Below are positions 35,333 through 43,003 of a DNA stretch of 64,000 nt, piece after piece. The position numbers and the translations under genes are program-made. Source of the stretch: Cryptobacterium curtum DSM 15641 (GTDB taxonomy: Bacteria; Actinomycetota; Coriobacteriia; Coriobacteriales; Eggerthellaceae); NCBI RefSeq assembly GCF_000023845.1, contig NC_013170.1, forward strand, positions 496,001-560,000, in the 5' to 3' direction. The stretch's first letter is position 1. Each line of letters opens with the position of its first letter. The notes below the pieces were generated by a model. The model searched no databases. It was not told where the DNA came from and was given only the letters and a program-made list of their open reading frames with translations.

Positions 35333-36984
35333 ACGCATCTGATGAGCAAACGTTCGAGCAGGGAACTTCTTGCCACACGCTTACAAAAAAATCTAGACAA
35401 GCGGTTTCTCGCCGTGCCTTTGCTAAAGGGCTTATTATCGGTGGGGCTGCCTGTGCAGTAGGAATAAGTGCTGTTGGTTGTGGGGGATCACCAGACACCT
35501 TAGGTGTGCGCGATGGCGGGAAGAGTAGTGTACATGACGGATCTGAACCGCCTGCTTCGTTGACCATCCTCTATAACGATGCACCCAACAGTTTTGATCC
35601 GGTAAATAAATGGGATGGTTGGTATACGGTCTGCCGCGGCCTGACTGAGACTCTTGTTGCCTTTGATACCGATATGTCATTGCGCCCTTGTTTGGCGGTC
35701 GACTGGACAAATATCGATGAACTAACCTGGCAGTTTACGATTCGCGAGGGAGTTTTCTTTCAGAGTGGTCGACAGATGGATCCTCAGGCGGTAAAGGAGT
35801 CACTTGAGCGTTCTATCGAACGCGCGCCGCGTGCTGCCAAGAAAGTTCGTATCGATTCTATTGATGTCGATGAAAACACGATTGTCCTTCATACGACCGA
35901 GCCGGTTTCAACCCTGCCGGGGGAGTTAGCAGAGCCAGTATTTTCCATTGTTGATGTCGAGGTGGTCGATACCGCACCGACTCATGCGGGGACAGGGCCG
36001 TACGAGGGTGATGATGTTTCAAGCACCGAGAGTTTCACCTTGCGTGCCTACAAAGGGTATTGGGGAGGAACCGCGACCGTAGCGGCTCTAACGTGTCGTC
36101 GCGCAGCTGATGCGAATACACGTGCGATTGCTTTACGCTCTCATGACGCTGACATATCTTCAAGTTTATTGGCAAGCGATCTTAAAACCTTCGAGAACGA
36201 TCCTACGTTTACGACACTGACAAGTGAAAGCGTACGCAGTGTCTTTGTGATCTGTAATTTACGTAATTCTCTTTTAGCTGATCGTGTGATACGCGAAGCG
36301 CTGAGTAAGGCTACCGATCGTGAAACACTAGGTAATCTTTTACTGGGTGGCAATATTCGTCCGAATGGTCTGCCATTCCCGTCGTATCTGTCTTACAGTC
36401 GCGCTGTGTCTGATGTTGCCCAAACATTTGATCTTTCTTCTGCCGCTACGCTGCTGGATAGTGCTGGCTATCTTGATACTGATGGCGATGGAATCCGCGA
36501 AAAGGATGGACAGAGACTTTCTTTTTCGTTGGCATACTATTCGTCACGGCCCGAATTCTTGCAGCTTGCGCCAGCCTTGCAGGATGCCTATCGACAGATT
36601 GGTATCGAGATCATCTTACAGCTCTACGAAAACATCGACACGGTGTACTACAACGCTGATTTTGACTTGATGTTGTACAACACGACAACGGTTGGCAATG
36701 GGGATCCAAGCTATTTTCTGACGCTTTATTTTGCGAGCGATGGATCGGAAAACGCAGGTGGTTATGCGAACGATGAAGTCGATACACTCGTAGAGAAGAT
36801 GCGCGGTGAATTCAACCAAGAAACGCGATTTGAGCTCGCCGCACAAGCGACTCGCCTTATTATGGCGGACTGCCCAAACATATTCATTGGTTCATCAGTT
36901 ATGAACGCGGTCTGTATCTCAGACGTTACGGGCTATTCTTTGTACCCTGTGGAGTATTACGGCGTAACGAACAAACTTTGGTAA
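35329..36984 (+). CDS. Tat-type lipoprotein, ABC importer solute-binding protein
   Basis: 551 residues, family 5 solute-binding protein (DppA/NikA type: SLTILYNDAPNSFDPVN, EGVFFQSGRQMDPQAVKESLERS, DAGYLDTDGDGIREKDGQ). The signal region has a twin-arginine motif SRRAFAKG, a hydrophobic stretch and then a lipobox-like AVGC, so it appears to be exported folded by the Tat system and lipid-anchored. Tat export would suit binding of a metal complex or cofactor loaded before export, but folded export has other reasons too. NikA-like versus peptide-binding remains open. Confidence 0.9.
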   Translation: MNASDEQTFEQGTSCHTLTKKSRQAVSRRAFAKGLIIGGAACAVGISAVGCGGSPDTLGVRDGGKSSVHDGSEPPASLTILYNDAPNSFDPVNKWDGWYTVCRGLTETLVAFDTDMSLRPCLAVDWTNIDELTWQFTIREGVFFQSGRQMDPQAVKESLERSIERAPRAAKKVRIDSIDVDENTIVLHTTEPVSTLPGELAEPVFSIVDVEVVDTAPTHAGTGPYEGDDVSSTESFTLRAYKGYWGGTATVAALTCRRAADANTRAIALRSHDADISSSLLASDLKTFENDPTFTTLTSESVRSVFVICNLRNSLLADRVIREALSKATDRETLGNLLLGGNIRPNGLPFPSYLSYSRAVSDVAQTFDLSSAATLLDSAGYLDTDGDGIREKDGQRLSFSLAYYSSRPEFLQLAPALQDAYRQIGIEIILQLYENIDTVYYNADFDLMLYNTTTVGNGDPSYFLTLYFASDGSENAGGYANDEVDTLVEKMRGEFNQETRFELAAQATRLIMADCPNIFIGSSVMNAVCISDVTGYSLYPVEYYGVTNKLW

Positions 36985-36987
36985 GAA

Positions 36988-38802
36988 ATGGCGCATGACG
37001 TTATGGCAGGCTCGACTACTCACACAACGGAAGGTGCCTTACGAGAAAGTTCTCCCGTTCTCTCTGTATACGATTTGCACGTAGCGTATCCCGATTGTGA
37101 AAAAGAAGCGGTTGGCGGTGTGTCTTTCGATCTGGCAGCGGGGGAATTGCTTGGCATTGTGGGTGAAAGTGGTGCGGGGAAATCGACGCTTCTGCGGGCA
37201 TTACAGTGTCTGCTTCCCAGTGCCAAGGTGAATGGTCGCATTCTTTTATGTGAGCGGGATCTTTTAACTCTTTCAGAAGAAGATATGCGCTCTCTTCGGG
37301 GCCGACAGTTAGCTATTATTTATCAGAATCCTGCTTCGCGATTTGACCCCACAATGCGTATTGGTATTCAGTTGGCGGAATCGATTCGCCTGAAAGAAGG
37401 TTGTTCTCGTCAAATTGCGCGTAAGGCAGCTCGTGACCTCTTACAAGAATTTGGATTTTCCAATGTCGGGCATGTATTTGATGCATACCCGTTTGAACTT
37501 TCTGGTGGTCAACTGCAACGCGCGGCGATTGCTCTGGCGCTTGCATTTGCCCCGCAGGTTTTGCTGGCTGACGAACCAACAAGCGCCCTTGACACGCTGT
37601 CTCGCCGTACGACGATTGACTTTCTAATGCAGCAAGCAAAGGCTCATGGAACCGCGTTAGTGCTGGTCTCACATGATATATCGCTGGTAGCTCACACTTG
37701 TGATCGTATGGCTGTGATGCAGCAGGGTACGTTTGTTGAATATGGCAATACGACGCATCTGTTGCGTTATCCGAGTACCGCACTTACTCGCGCGCTGATC
37801 GCAGCTACTCCACGCTTAGATGGCAATCAAAAATCACGCTTTTTCGCGAATACGGTGTCTGCTGTCAATGGATTGTCTGTTGCTGACAAACTATCCGCTA
37901 CCGATGATCTATCCGTTGCAAGTAACCTACCTACTATCAGTGATCTCTCTATCACAAATGATCTGTCGCTTGATGCCGATGAACTGCCTCCTACGGGAAA
38001 ATTTTCTGTTGCAGATGAACTTCTTGTTACTGACGAACTCCTTCGTTTTGAAAAGGTATCTCAGCGCTGGCGCCATGGCAGTGATTTTGTGATGGCGGTT
38101 TCCTCCTTTAATTTGACGCTACATGAAGGAGAGTCGGTCGCGCTTGTTGGAGAAAGTGGGGCGGGGAAGAGCAGTGTCGCGCGCATAGGAGCACTTCTTG
38201 ACCGTCCGTATGCTGGTCAGGTGTTCTGGCATGGACGCTCAGTTTCCAACTTATCTGCCAGTGCGCTGCGTGCACTTCGACCGCAGATACAATTTGTTGC
38301 GCAAGATCCCGTGCTGGCATTCGATAGGCATCTGACAGTTGAGCGTTTATTGGCTGAACCAGTGCGAAACTTCAAGGTCTGTCCTGCTAATAAAAGGATT
38401 CAGCATATTCACACTTTGCTTGAAGAGGTTTCGCTTTCACCGGACGTACTTAATAAACGTCCGTTTGAACTTTCTGGCGGTCAGTTGCAGCGGGTGGCTA
38501 TCGCGCGGGCTCTCGCCTCGTCACCGGCGCTCTTAATACTTGATGAAGCGACAAGTTCACTCGATACCATCGTGCAGGATCAAATACTCTGCTTGCTTGA
38601 AGACATTCAGGCTCGACAGGGGATAACGTACCTGTTTGTACATCACGATTTGGCGGTGGCACAGCGTTTGTGTAATCGTATTATTGTGATGCGGGATGGA
38701 AATGTAGAAGCCCGCCTTGCAGCGCGGGATTTAGGTGAAGGGGTAGAAGGCTTTACAGGCGAACTCGTGCGTGCCCGCTTTTCCTTGGGGGTAGAAGAGT
38801 AA
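36988..38802 (+). CDS. Fused double ATPase of the ABC importer (DppD-DppF / NikD-NikE)
   Basis: 604 residues with two complete ATPase domains. First: Walker A GESGAGKST, signature LSGGQLQRAAIAL, Walker B VLLADEPTSALD. Second: Walker A GESGAGKSS, signature LSGGQLQRVAIARAL, Walker B LLILDEATSSLD. They are joined by about ten imperfect hexapeptide repeats (LSVADK, LSATDD, LSVASN and so on, residues about 296-356). The oligopeptide-type C-terminal extension with Cys ligands is not seen. The start is 3 bases after the binding-protein stop. Last gene of the importer operon. Confidence 0.93.
   Translation: MAHDVMAGSTTHTTEGALRESSPVLSVYDLHVAYPDCEKEAVGGVSFDLAAGELLGIVGESGAGKSTLLRALQCLLPSAKVNGRILLCERDLLTLSEEDMRSLRGRQLAIIYQNPASRFDPTMRIGIQLAESIRLKEGCSRQIARKAARDLLQEFGFSNVGHVFDAYPFELSGGQLQRAAIALALAFAPQVLLADEPTSALDTLSRRTTIDFLMQQAKAHGTALVLVSHDISLVAHTCDRMAVMQQGTFVEYGNTTHLLRYPSTALTRALIAATPRLDGNQKSRFFANTVSAVNGLSVADKLSATDDLSVASNLPTISDLSITNDLSLDADELPPTGKFSVADELLVTDELLRFEKVSQRWRHGSDFVMAVSSFNLTLHEGESVALVGESGAGKSSVARIGALLDRPYAGQVFWHGRSVSNLSASALRALRPQIQFVAQDPVLAFDRHLTVERLLAEPVRNFKVCPANKRIQHIHTLLEEVSLSPDVLNKRPFELSGGQLQRVAIARALASSPALLILDEATSSLDTIVQDQILCLLEDIQARQGITYLFVHHDLAVAQRLCNRIIVMRDGNVEARLAARDLGEGVEGFTGELVRARFSLGVEE
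37873..38055 (+). repeat. 18-bp tandem repeats encoding the ATPase linker
   Basis: About ten degenerate 18-base units (pattern CTATCCGTTGCAGATGAT) encode L-S-V/A/I-A/T-D/N-x hexapeptides between the two ATPase domains. The reading frame is kept throughout, and the third positions vary widely. Confidence 0.7.
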
Positions 38803-38911
38803 AGAAGGGCTATCCGACTACTGTGTACGATAGGCGTGTCACTATGAAAACGACTTCGAAATAACTTAAGCCCAATACAAGCATTACTGTCTATCGGGGT
38901 TCTTTGCATGA

Positions 38912-38944
38912 AAAAGCGGCTCCAAGAGAGCCGCTTTTCAAAAT
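38912..38944. terminator. Bidirectional terminator between importer operon and acpP
   Basis: AAAAGCGGCTC (38912-38922) pairs exactly with GAGCCGCTTTT (38928-38938), loop of 5 bases. T tracts follow in both directions (TTTTT for the leftward acpP, CAAAATTTTTT for the rightward operon). Confidence 0.85.
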
Positions 38945-38957
38945 TTTTTCCAGGTAT

Positions 38958-39179
38958 TTAGTTTAGACCATCGATGTATTCAACGAGGTCACCGATGGTT
39001 TCAAGACCTTCAGGCTCGCCCATATCTACATCGCAGCGCTCTTCAAGATCGCAGGTAAGCTCGACCATATCGAGCGAATCGATATTGAGCGATTCGAACG
39101 TGGAGTCTTCAGTGACTGTTTCAGGGTCGATGTCTAAATTTTCGCTCAGGATATCTTTAACGGTATCGATGGTTGCCAT
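38958..39179 (-). CDS. acpP: Acyl carrier protein
   Basis: 73 residues, acidic, four-helix. The phosphopantetheine-attachment Ser lies in NIDSLDMVELT. Carries acyl chains in fatty acid synthesis. Modified by AcpS, whose gene is at 63033. It stands alone, not with fab genes. AAAGGAAC site before the ATG and an extended -10 upstream. Compared with E. coli ACP it has two Cys residues near the middle (LTCDLEERCDVD), an unusual feature. Confidence 0.95.
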   Translation of the reverse strand: MATIDTVKDILSENLDIDPETVTEDSTFESLNIDSLDMVELTCDLEERCDVDMGEPEGLETIGDLVEYIDGLN

Positions 39180-39215
39180 CTGGTTCGTTCCTTTCTCGGT
39201 GGTTTAGGTGCGCTT

Positions 39216-39224
39216 ATTCTAACA
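39216..39224 (-). promoter_or_regulatory. Extended -10 promoter element for acpP
   Basis: On the minus strand the sequence reads TGTTAGAAT, an extended -10, about 37 bases before the acpP ATG. Identical to the element upstream of hisS. Confidence 0.5.
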
Positions 39225-39334
39225 GAGCGCGCATCGCACGGGCCATCCTGCACGTATGTCACATTTTCGCAGATGGAGAATAATTTTTTGGTATCCAGTA
39301 ACTCCAAGCAGCATTTAATTGTTTCAAATAACGC

Positions 39335-40297
39335 CTAATCACTCCAGAAGTTCTTGGCAAGCGTTTTTCTGTCAGGCTGTCCTGTCTTCTTCAGGATATT
39401 ATGTACATGAACTTTTACCGTACTTAAAGCCAGTTGCATCACACTTGCAATGTTCTGGTTATCTTTACCCATGATAATAAGGCGCAACACTTCGCTTTCA
39501 CGTTTTGAAAGGCCATGGTTTTTACAGTAGAGCGGCAGTATACGATCGATGGACTCAGCCATTGTTGCATCGTCGCGCTGAGGAGGTGCTTCGTAGCGCA
39601 GTTGAAGCGTCTGCTGGATATTGCGCAGTGCCACTACGCCAAAACAGATGAATAGCATGTTTTCCATGGGGTTACGCTCTGCGAAGAACCACATGTTGTC
39701 TGGGGCTCCCGATGCATCAAATAACAACTGGAAGTAAACGTTTTCAAGAATGATGCCGATCGTTAGCACGAGGGCGATAAAAAATGCGCGGCGGTGGCGA
39801 CCGAGTAAGGCATGTACCGATTCGTCCTTGGTGGTTATGTAGCGGTGTGCAAGGAATGCGTATGAGAAAAATAACAGCAGTTCACGCTGTAGATAGAACA
39901 TGAATTCACGCCACTGGAGATCGGTGATAGCTACAAACAAAAGCGAGCTTGAGATTGTCCATACGATAATGGGTACATACAGCACTGGTTTGCGTTTTTC
40001 ACCAATGTAGTAGCAGATGGCCATCCAGAGAAAGAGAAAGGTACCTAACCCGGTAATGATGGTTGCAAGGGGATTGCCCACTTCCCAGAATGTTTCTGCC
40101 TTAAATACAGCGTCGGGAGTTACAAAATCATCTTTGAAGACAAGCGATACATCGAAGAAGTAAAAGATAAATCCGATTGCAATAAACAGAAACGACCGTC
40201 GCCGCGAAACAAAGTAGGCTGAAAAACTTGTTGCCGCAACAATCGTATAGAACAGCATGATGATGAGGGTGTAATAAAACAGAACCGTATACATCAT
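39335..40297 (-). CDS. Membrane regulator with seven helices and LuxR-type HTH
   Basis: 320 residues. About seven hydrophobic helices fill residues 1-235. A C-terminal LuxR/GerE helix-turn-helix follows: SKRESEVLRLIIMGKDNQNIASVMQLALSTVKVHVHNILKKTGQ. Such membrane-bound LuxR proteins are numerous in Eggerthellaceae and are thought to sense a ligand in the membrane. Divergent from a YfcC-family carrier, which is its likely target. Two Met codons stand at the start (40297 and 40294). Confidence 0.88.
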   Translation of the reverse strand: MMYTVLFYYTLIIMLFYTIVAATSFSAYFVSRRRSFLFIAIGFIFYFFDVSLVFKDDFVTPDAVFKAETFWEVGNPLATIITGLGTFLFLWMAICYYIGEKRKPVLYVPIIVWTISSSLLFVAITDLQWREFMFYLQRELLLFFSYAFLAHRYITTKDESVHALLGRHRRAFFIALVLTIGIILENVYFQLLFDASGAPDNMWFFAERNPMENMLFICFGVVALRNIQQTLQLRYEAPPQRDDATMAESIDRILPLYCKNHGLSKRESEVLRLIIMGKDNQNIASVMQLALSTVKVHVHNILKKTGQPDRKTLAKNFWSD

Positions 40298-40665
40298 TGC
40301 TTTGAGTGCCTTCTTCCTCCCAAATGATATGTATATCCGACGAGTGGTTTATGCGAAAGTGTACGCTAAATCGTTCTTATTTGAAGACCCTATGAATCAT
40401 AAGCTATCTACCTGCGGTTTAAGGGAGAACTAATTTTGTAGAAAATATGGTATGCACTAAATACATCTTCAGCGCAACTCGTTTAGCACCCGTTTATATC
40501 TCCTACACCCACTCCGCGCTTACTAAAATTTATTCTATCAAGGTGCGCGGGGGTGCGCACCAACGCTTGGATGCCCGGATACGCTTTTCTTAAAGCAGGC
40601 GCGAAGGGGCGCGCGGCAGACAGTAAGGCGCAAAACGGCCATCCTCGGACAAACAAGGAGGAATC
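40298..40665. other. Divergent control region of the LuxR/YfcC pair
   Basis: 368 bases without a gene. The left part is A+T-rich and should hold both promoters. A short perfect hairpin GGTGCGC/GCGCACC lies at 40542-40561, in the leader of the carrier gene, followed by G+C-rich sequence up to an AAGGAGGA ribosome site before the GTG at 40666. Confidence 0.5.
40542..40561 (+). promoter_or_regulatory. Hairpin in the YfcC leader
   Basis: GGTGCGC (40542-40548) and GCGCACC (40555-40561) with a 6-base loop. It may be an operator or an RNA stem. Its position about 105 bases before the start codon fits a site near the 5' end of the leader. Confidence 0.4.
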
Positions 40666-42252
40666 GTGGCTGAAGCTACCGCTACTGCGGCCCCTCTGGC
40701 CGCCGAAGGCTCTCCAAAGAAGGAAAAGAAAAAGTTTACTTTCCCTTCGGCCTTCACCATTCTGTTCATCGTGACGATTCTTGCCGTCGTGTGCACGTGG
40801 TTCGTGCCGGCTGGCCAGTATTCGAAGCTCATGTACGATGCAGGCAGTGGCAGCCTGCAGATAACCTCACCAACTGGGGAGGTTACTACGGTCGAAGCAA
40901 CCCAGGAATCACTTGATGCCATGGGTGTAAAAATCGACATTAGTCAATTTACTGGTGGCGCCATTACCAAAGCCGTTTCTATTCCAGGAACGTACGAAAG
41001 CTTGCCGCAGCATCCCGTTAGCGTTACCGAGATTCCCTTCGCCATGGTTACTGGTGTTATCGAGGGTATCGACGTTATGGTATTCATCCTGTGCTTGGGT
41101 GGCTTGATTGGCGTCGTTAAAGCGACGGGCGCGTTTGAATCGGGGCTTTCCGCTCTCACAAAAAAGACAGTTGGACGCGAGTTTCTGCTGGTCTTTGGCG
41201 TGTCCTGTTTCATGATCTTTGGCGGTACCATGTGCGGTATAGAAGAAGAAGCGGTTGCCTTCTATCCCATACTTGCCCCGGTGTTCATAGCTTTGGGCTA
41301 CGACTCCATCGTGACGGTTGGCGCCATCTTCATGGCGAGTTCCGTAGGTACTACCTTCTCAACGGTTAACCCCTTTAGCGCCGTTATTGCCTCTAACGCA
41401 GCTGGTACTGTGTTTACTGAGGGCATGGGTATTCGCCTATTTGGCCTTATTGTTGCTTCGATTGTGTACCTGCTGTATCTGCGCTGGTACGCAAACAAAG
41501 TTAAGAATAACCCCGAGTTTAGCTATTCCTACGAGGATCGTGAAGAATTTAAGGCCATGTGGGACATGGAGGAAGCTGATGGCGAAAAACACGAGTTCAC
41601 TATCCGTAAAAAGATCGTTCTCGTTATTTTCGTGTTTGCCTTTATCCTAATGATTATTGGTGTCATGCGTCTTGGTTGGTGGTTCCCACAGATGGCTGCT
41701 GAATTCGTGACGCTATCCATTTTGGTTATGTTTATTGGTGGATGGGGAAAGAAGGGCATCGGCGAAGCAAAGATGGTCGATGCGTTCTCGCAGGGCGCCT
41801 CAAGCCTTGTGCCGGTTGCCCTTATCATCGGCCTGGCGCGTGGTGTTAACTATGTGCTTAATCAAGGCCTGATTAGCGACACGATGCTGTACACTGCTTC
41901 TAATATGGTTGTGGGCATGAGTGGCCCGCTGTTCATTATATGCCTTGTACTTATCTTCTTCGTGCTTGGCTTTGTGGTGCCTTCGTCCAGTGGTCTGGCT
42001 GTACTGTCTATGCCTATTTTTGCACCGCTAGCTGATACCGTGGGTATTCCTCGTTGGATCATTGTTGGTGCGTATCAGTTTGGTCAGTACGCAATGCTCT
42101 ACATTGCCCCGACCGGGCTGGTTATGGCAACTTTGCAGATGCTGAATATGAAGATGTCGCACTGGTTCAAGTTTGTCTGGCCGATGATGGTGTTTACTCT
42201 GGTGTTCGGCAGCGCAATGCTTGCGATTTGTACCGTAGTGTTCCACGTTTAA
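40666..42252 (+). CDS. YfcC-family membrane carrier
   Basis: 528 residues, about 12 helices, DcuC-like/YfcC family (ion transporter superfamily). Family-like parts are FVPAGQYSKL, PFAMVTGVIEGIDVMVFILCLGGLIGVV, MFIG and VVPSSSGLAVLSMPIFAPLAD. The E. coli relatives are thought to handle dicarboxylates, peptides or basic amino acids; the substrate here is unknown. GTG start with a strong AAGGAGGA site. A Lys-rich cytosolic N-terminus precedes the first helix. Probably controlled by the divergent LuxR membrane protein. Confidence 0.88.
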   Translation: MAEATATAAPLAAEGSPKKEKKKFTFPSAFTILFIVTILAVVCTWFVPAGQYSKLMYDAGSGSLQITSPTGEVTTVEATQESLDAMGVKIDISQFTGGAITKAVSIPGTYESLPQHPVSVTEIPFAMVTGVIEGIDVMVFILCLGGLIGVVKATGAFESGLSALTKKTVGREFLLVFGVSCFMIFGGTMCGIEEEAVAFYPILAPVFIALGYDSIVTVGAIFMASSVGTTFSTVNPFSAVIASNAAGTVFTEGMGIRLFGLIVASIVYLLYLRWYANKVKNNPEFSYSYEDREEFKAMWDMEEADGEKHEFTIRKKIVLVIFVFAFILMIIGVMRLGWWFPQMAAEFVTLSILVMFIGGWGKKGIGEAKMVDAFSQGASSLVPVALIIGLARGVNYVLNQGLISDTMLYTASNMVVGMSGPLFIICLVLIFFVLGFVVPSSSGLAVLSMPIFAPLADTVGIPRWIIVGAYQFGQYAMLYIAPTGLVMATLQMLNMKMSHWFKFVWPMMVFTLVFGSAMLAICTVVFHV

Positions 42253-42270
42253 AAGGTAAAGGACAAAACT

Positions 42271-42310
42271 ATAAGAAAGGTGTCCTTCATGGGCGCCTTT
42301 CTTATCTTAT
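42271..42310 (+). terminator. Terminator after the YfcC gene
   Basis: ATAAGAAAGGTG (42271-42282) pairs with CGCCTTTCTTAT (42294-42305) with one G-T wobble and an 11-base loop, then CTTAT. The stem is long; the T tract is poor. Confidence 0.65.
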
Positions 42311-42328
42311 GCACGGCACCTGCCGTTC

Positions 42329-42832
42329 TTATGCACGCGAGCTATTCAGTGGGTTCTTCGACAAGGGGGTACCTTTTTTATCGGTAGCTTTGCCTGCTTT
42401 ATTACCTTTTGCTGTAGTGGATCGTTTCCGTTTGGCTGGCTCTTCCTCAGCAGGGGCAACGTTATTTTTAAATTCTGCCCAGGTGGTCTTCTTAGTTTTC
42501 GCGATTTTCTTGAGTTCGTCGTTCCAGCGTTTTGTGGCTTCTGCCGCTGGTAAAGTGGTCTTAAAGGCATGTGCGAAAAGCGCACGCTCGGGACGATTCA
42601 ATCCTGGTACGACAACAAGTAAGGAAATCGTCGGATAACCCATGCGATCGCAATAGGCGCACAGGATGTTTAAGTCGTCTAGATAACTGCGCTTCCAGCT
42701 GCTCGCGCCAAGCTCATGCGCTAGCTCTCCTTCATCAATAAGCAGGCTTTCTGCCCCTTCTTCACGACGAGCTGCCACCCAATCGATAAGAACGGTAGCT
42801 ATCTGTTTTTGGGAATCCGTTAGGGTTTCCAT
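42329..42832 (-). CDS. Hypothetical protein with Lys-rich tail
   Basis: About 167 residues, not recognised. The globular part (about 1-115) contains SLLIDEGELAHELGASSWKRSYLDDLNILCAYCDRMGYPTISLLVVVPGLN broken into a helix-rich and a strand-like region. The last 50 residues are basic (Lys, Arg, Ala, Thr), like a nucleic-acid-binding tail. The ATG at 42832 follows AGAGGTG and is preferred over the one at 42847. Single gene, divergent from the M16C protease gene. A nucleic acid role is only suggested by the tail. Confidence 0.7.
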   Translation of the reverse strand: METLTDSQKQIATVLIDWVAARREEGAESLLIDEGELAHELGASSWKRSYLDDLNILCAYCDRMGYPTISLLVVVPGLNRPERALFAHAFKTTLPAAEATKRWNDELKKIAKTKKTTWAEFKNNVAPAEEEPAKRKRSTTAKGNKAGKATDKKGTPLSKNPLNSSRA

Positions 42833-43003
42833 GGCACCTCTTTCCACGTGGTGTTTGCCTTATGGTACCGCAAAGGACTAACTGGAGAAACACACGGGTA
42901 ACAGCCAATTTGCAAGCAGCTTCTCTGCGATAGAATATGCCTCGGTAAAAATCTTGCACCATGAGCGTTTTCCCAGTGGGGTATTTGAATCAAGGAGATC
43001 GGT

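Noticed and set aside
37873-38055. CRISPR-like repeat array
   Set aside because: Units are contiguous, coding and degenerate, without spacers. The 23219 repeats likewise lack unique spacers.
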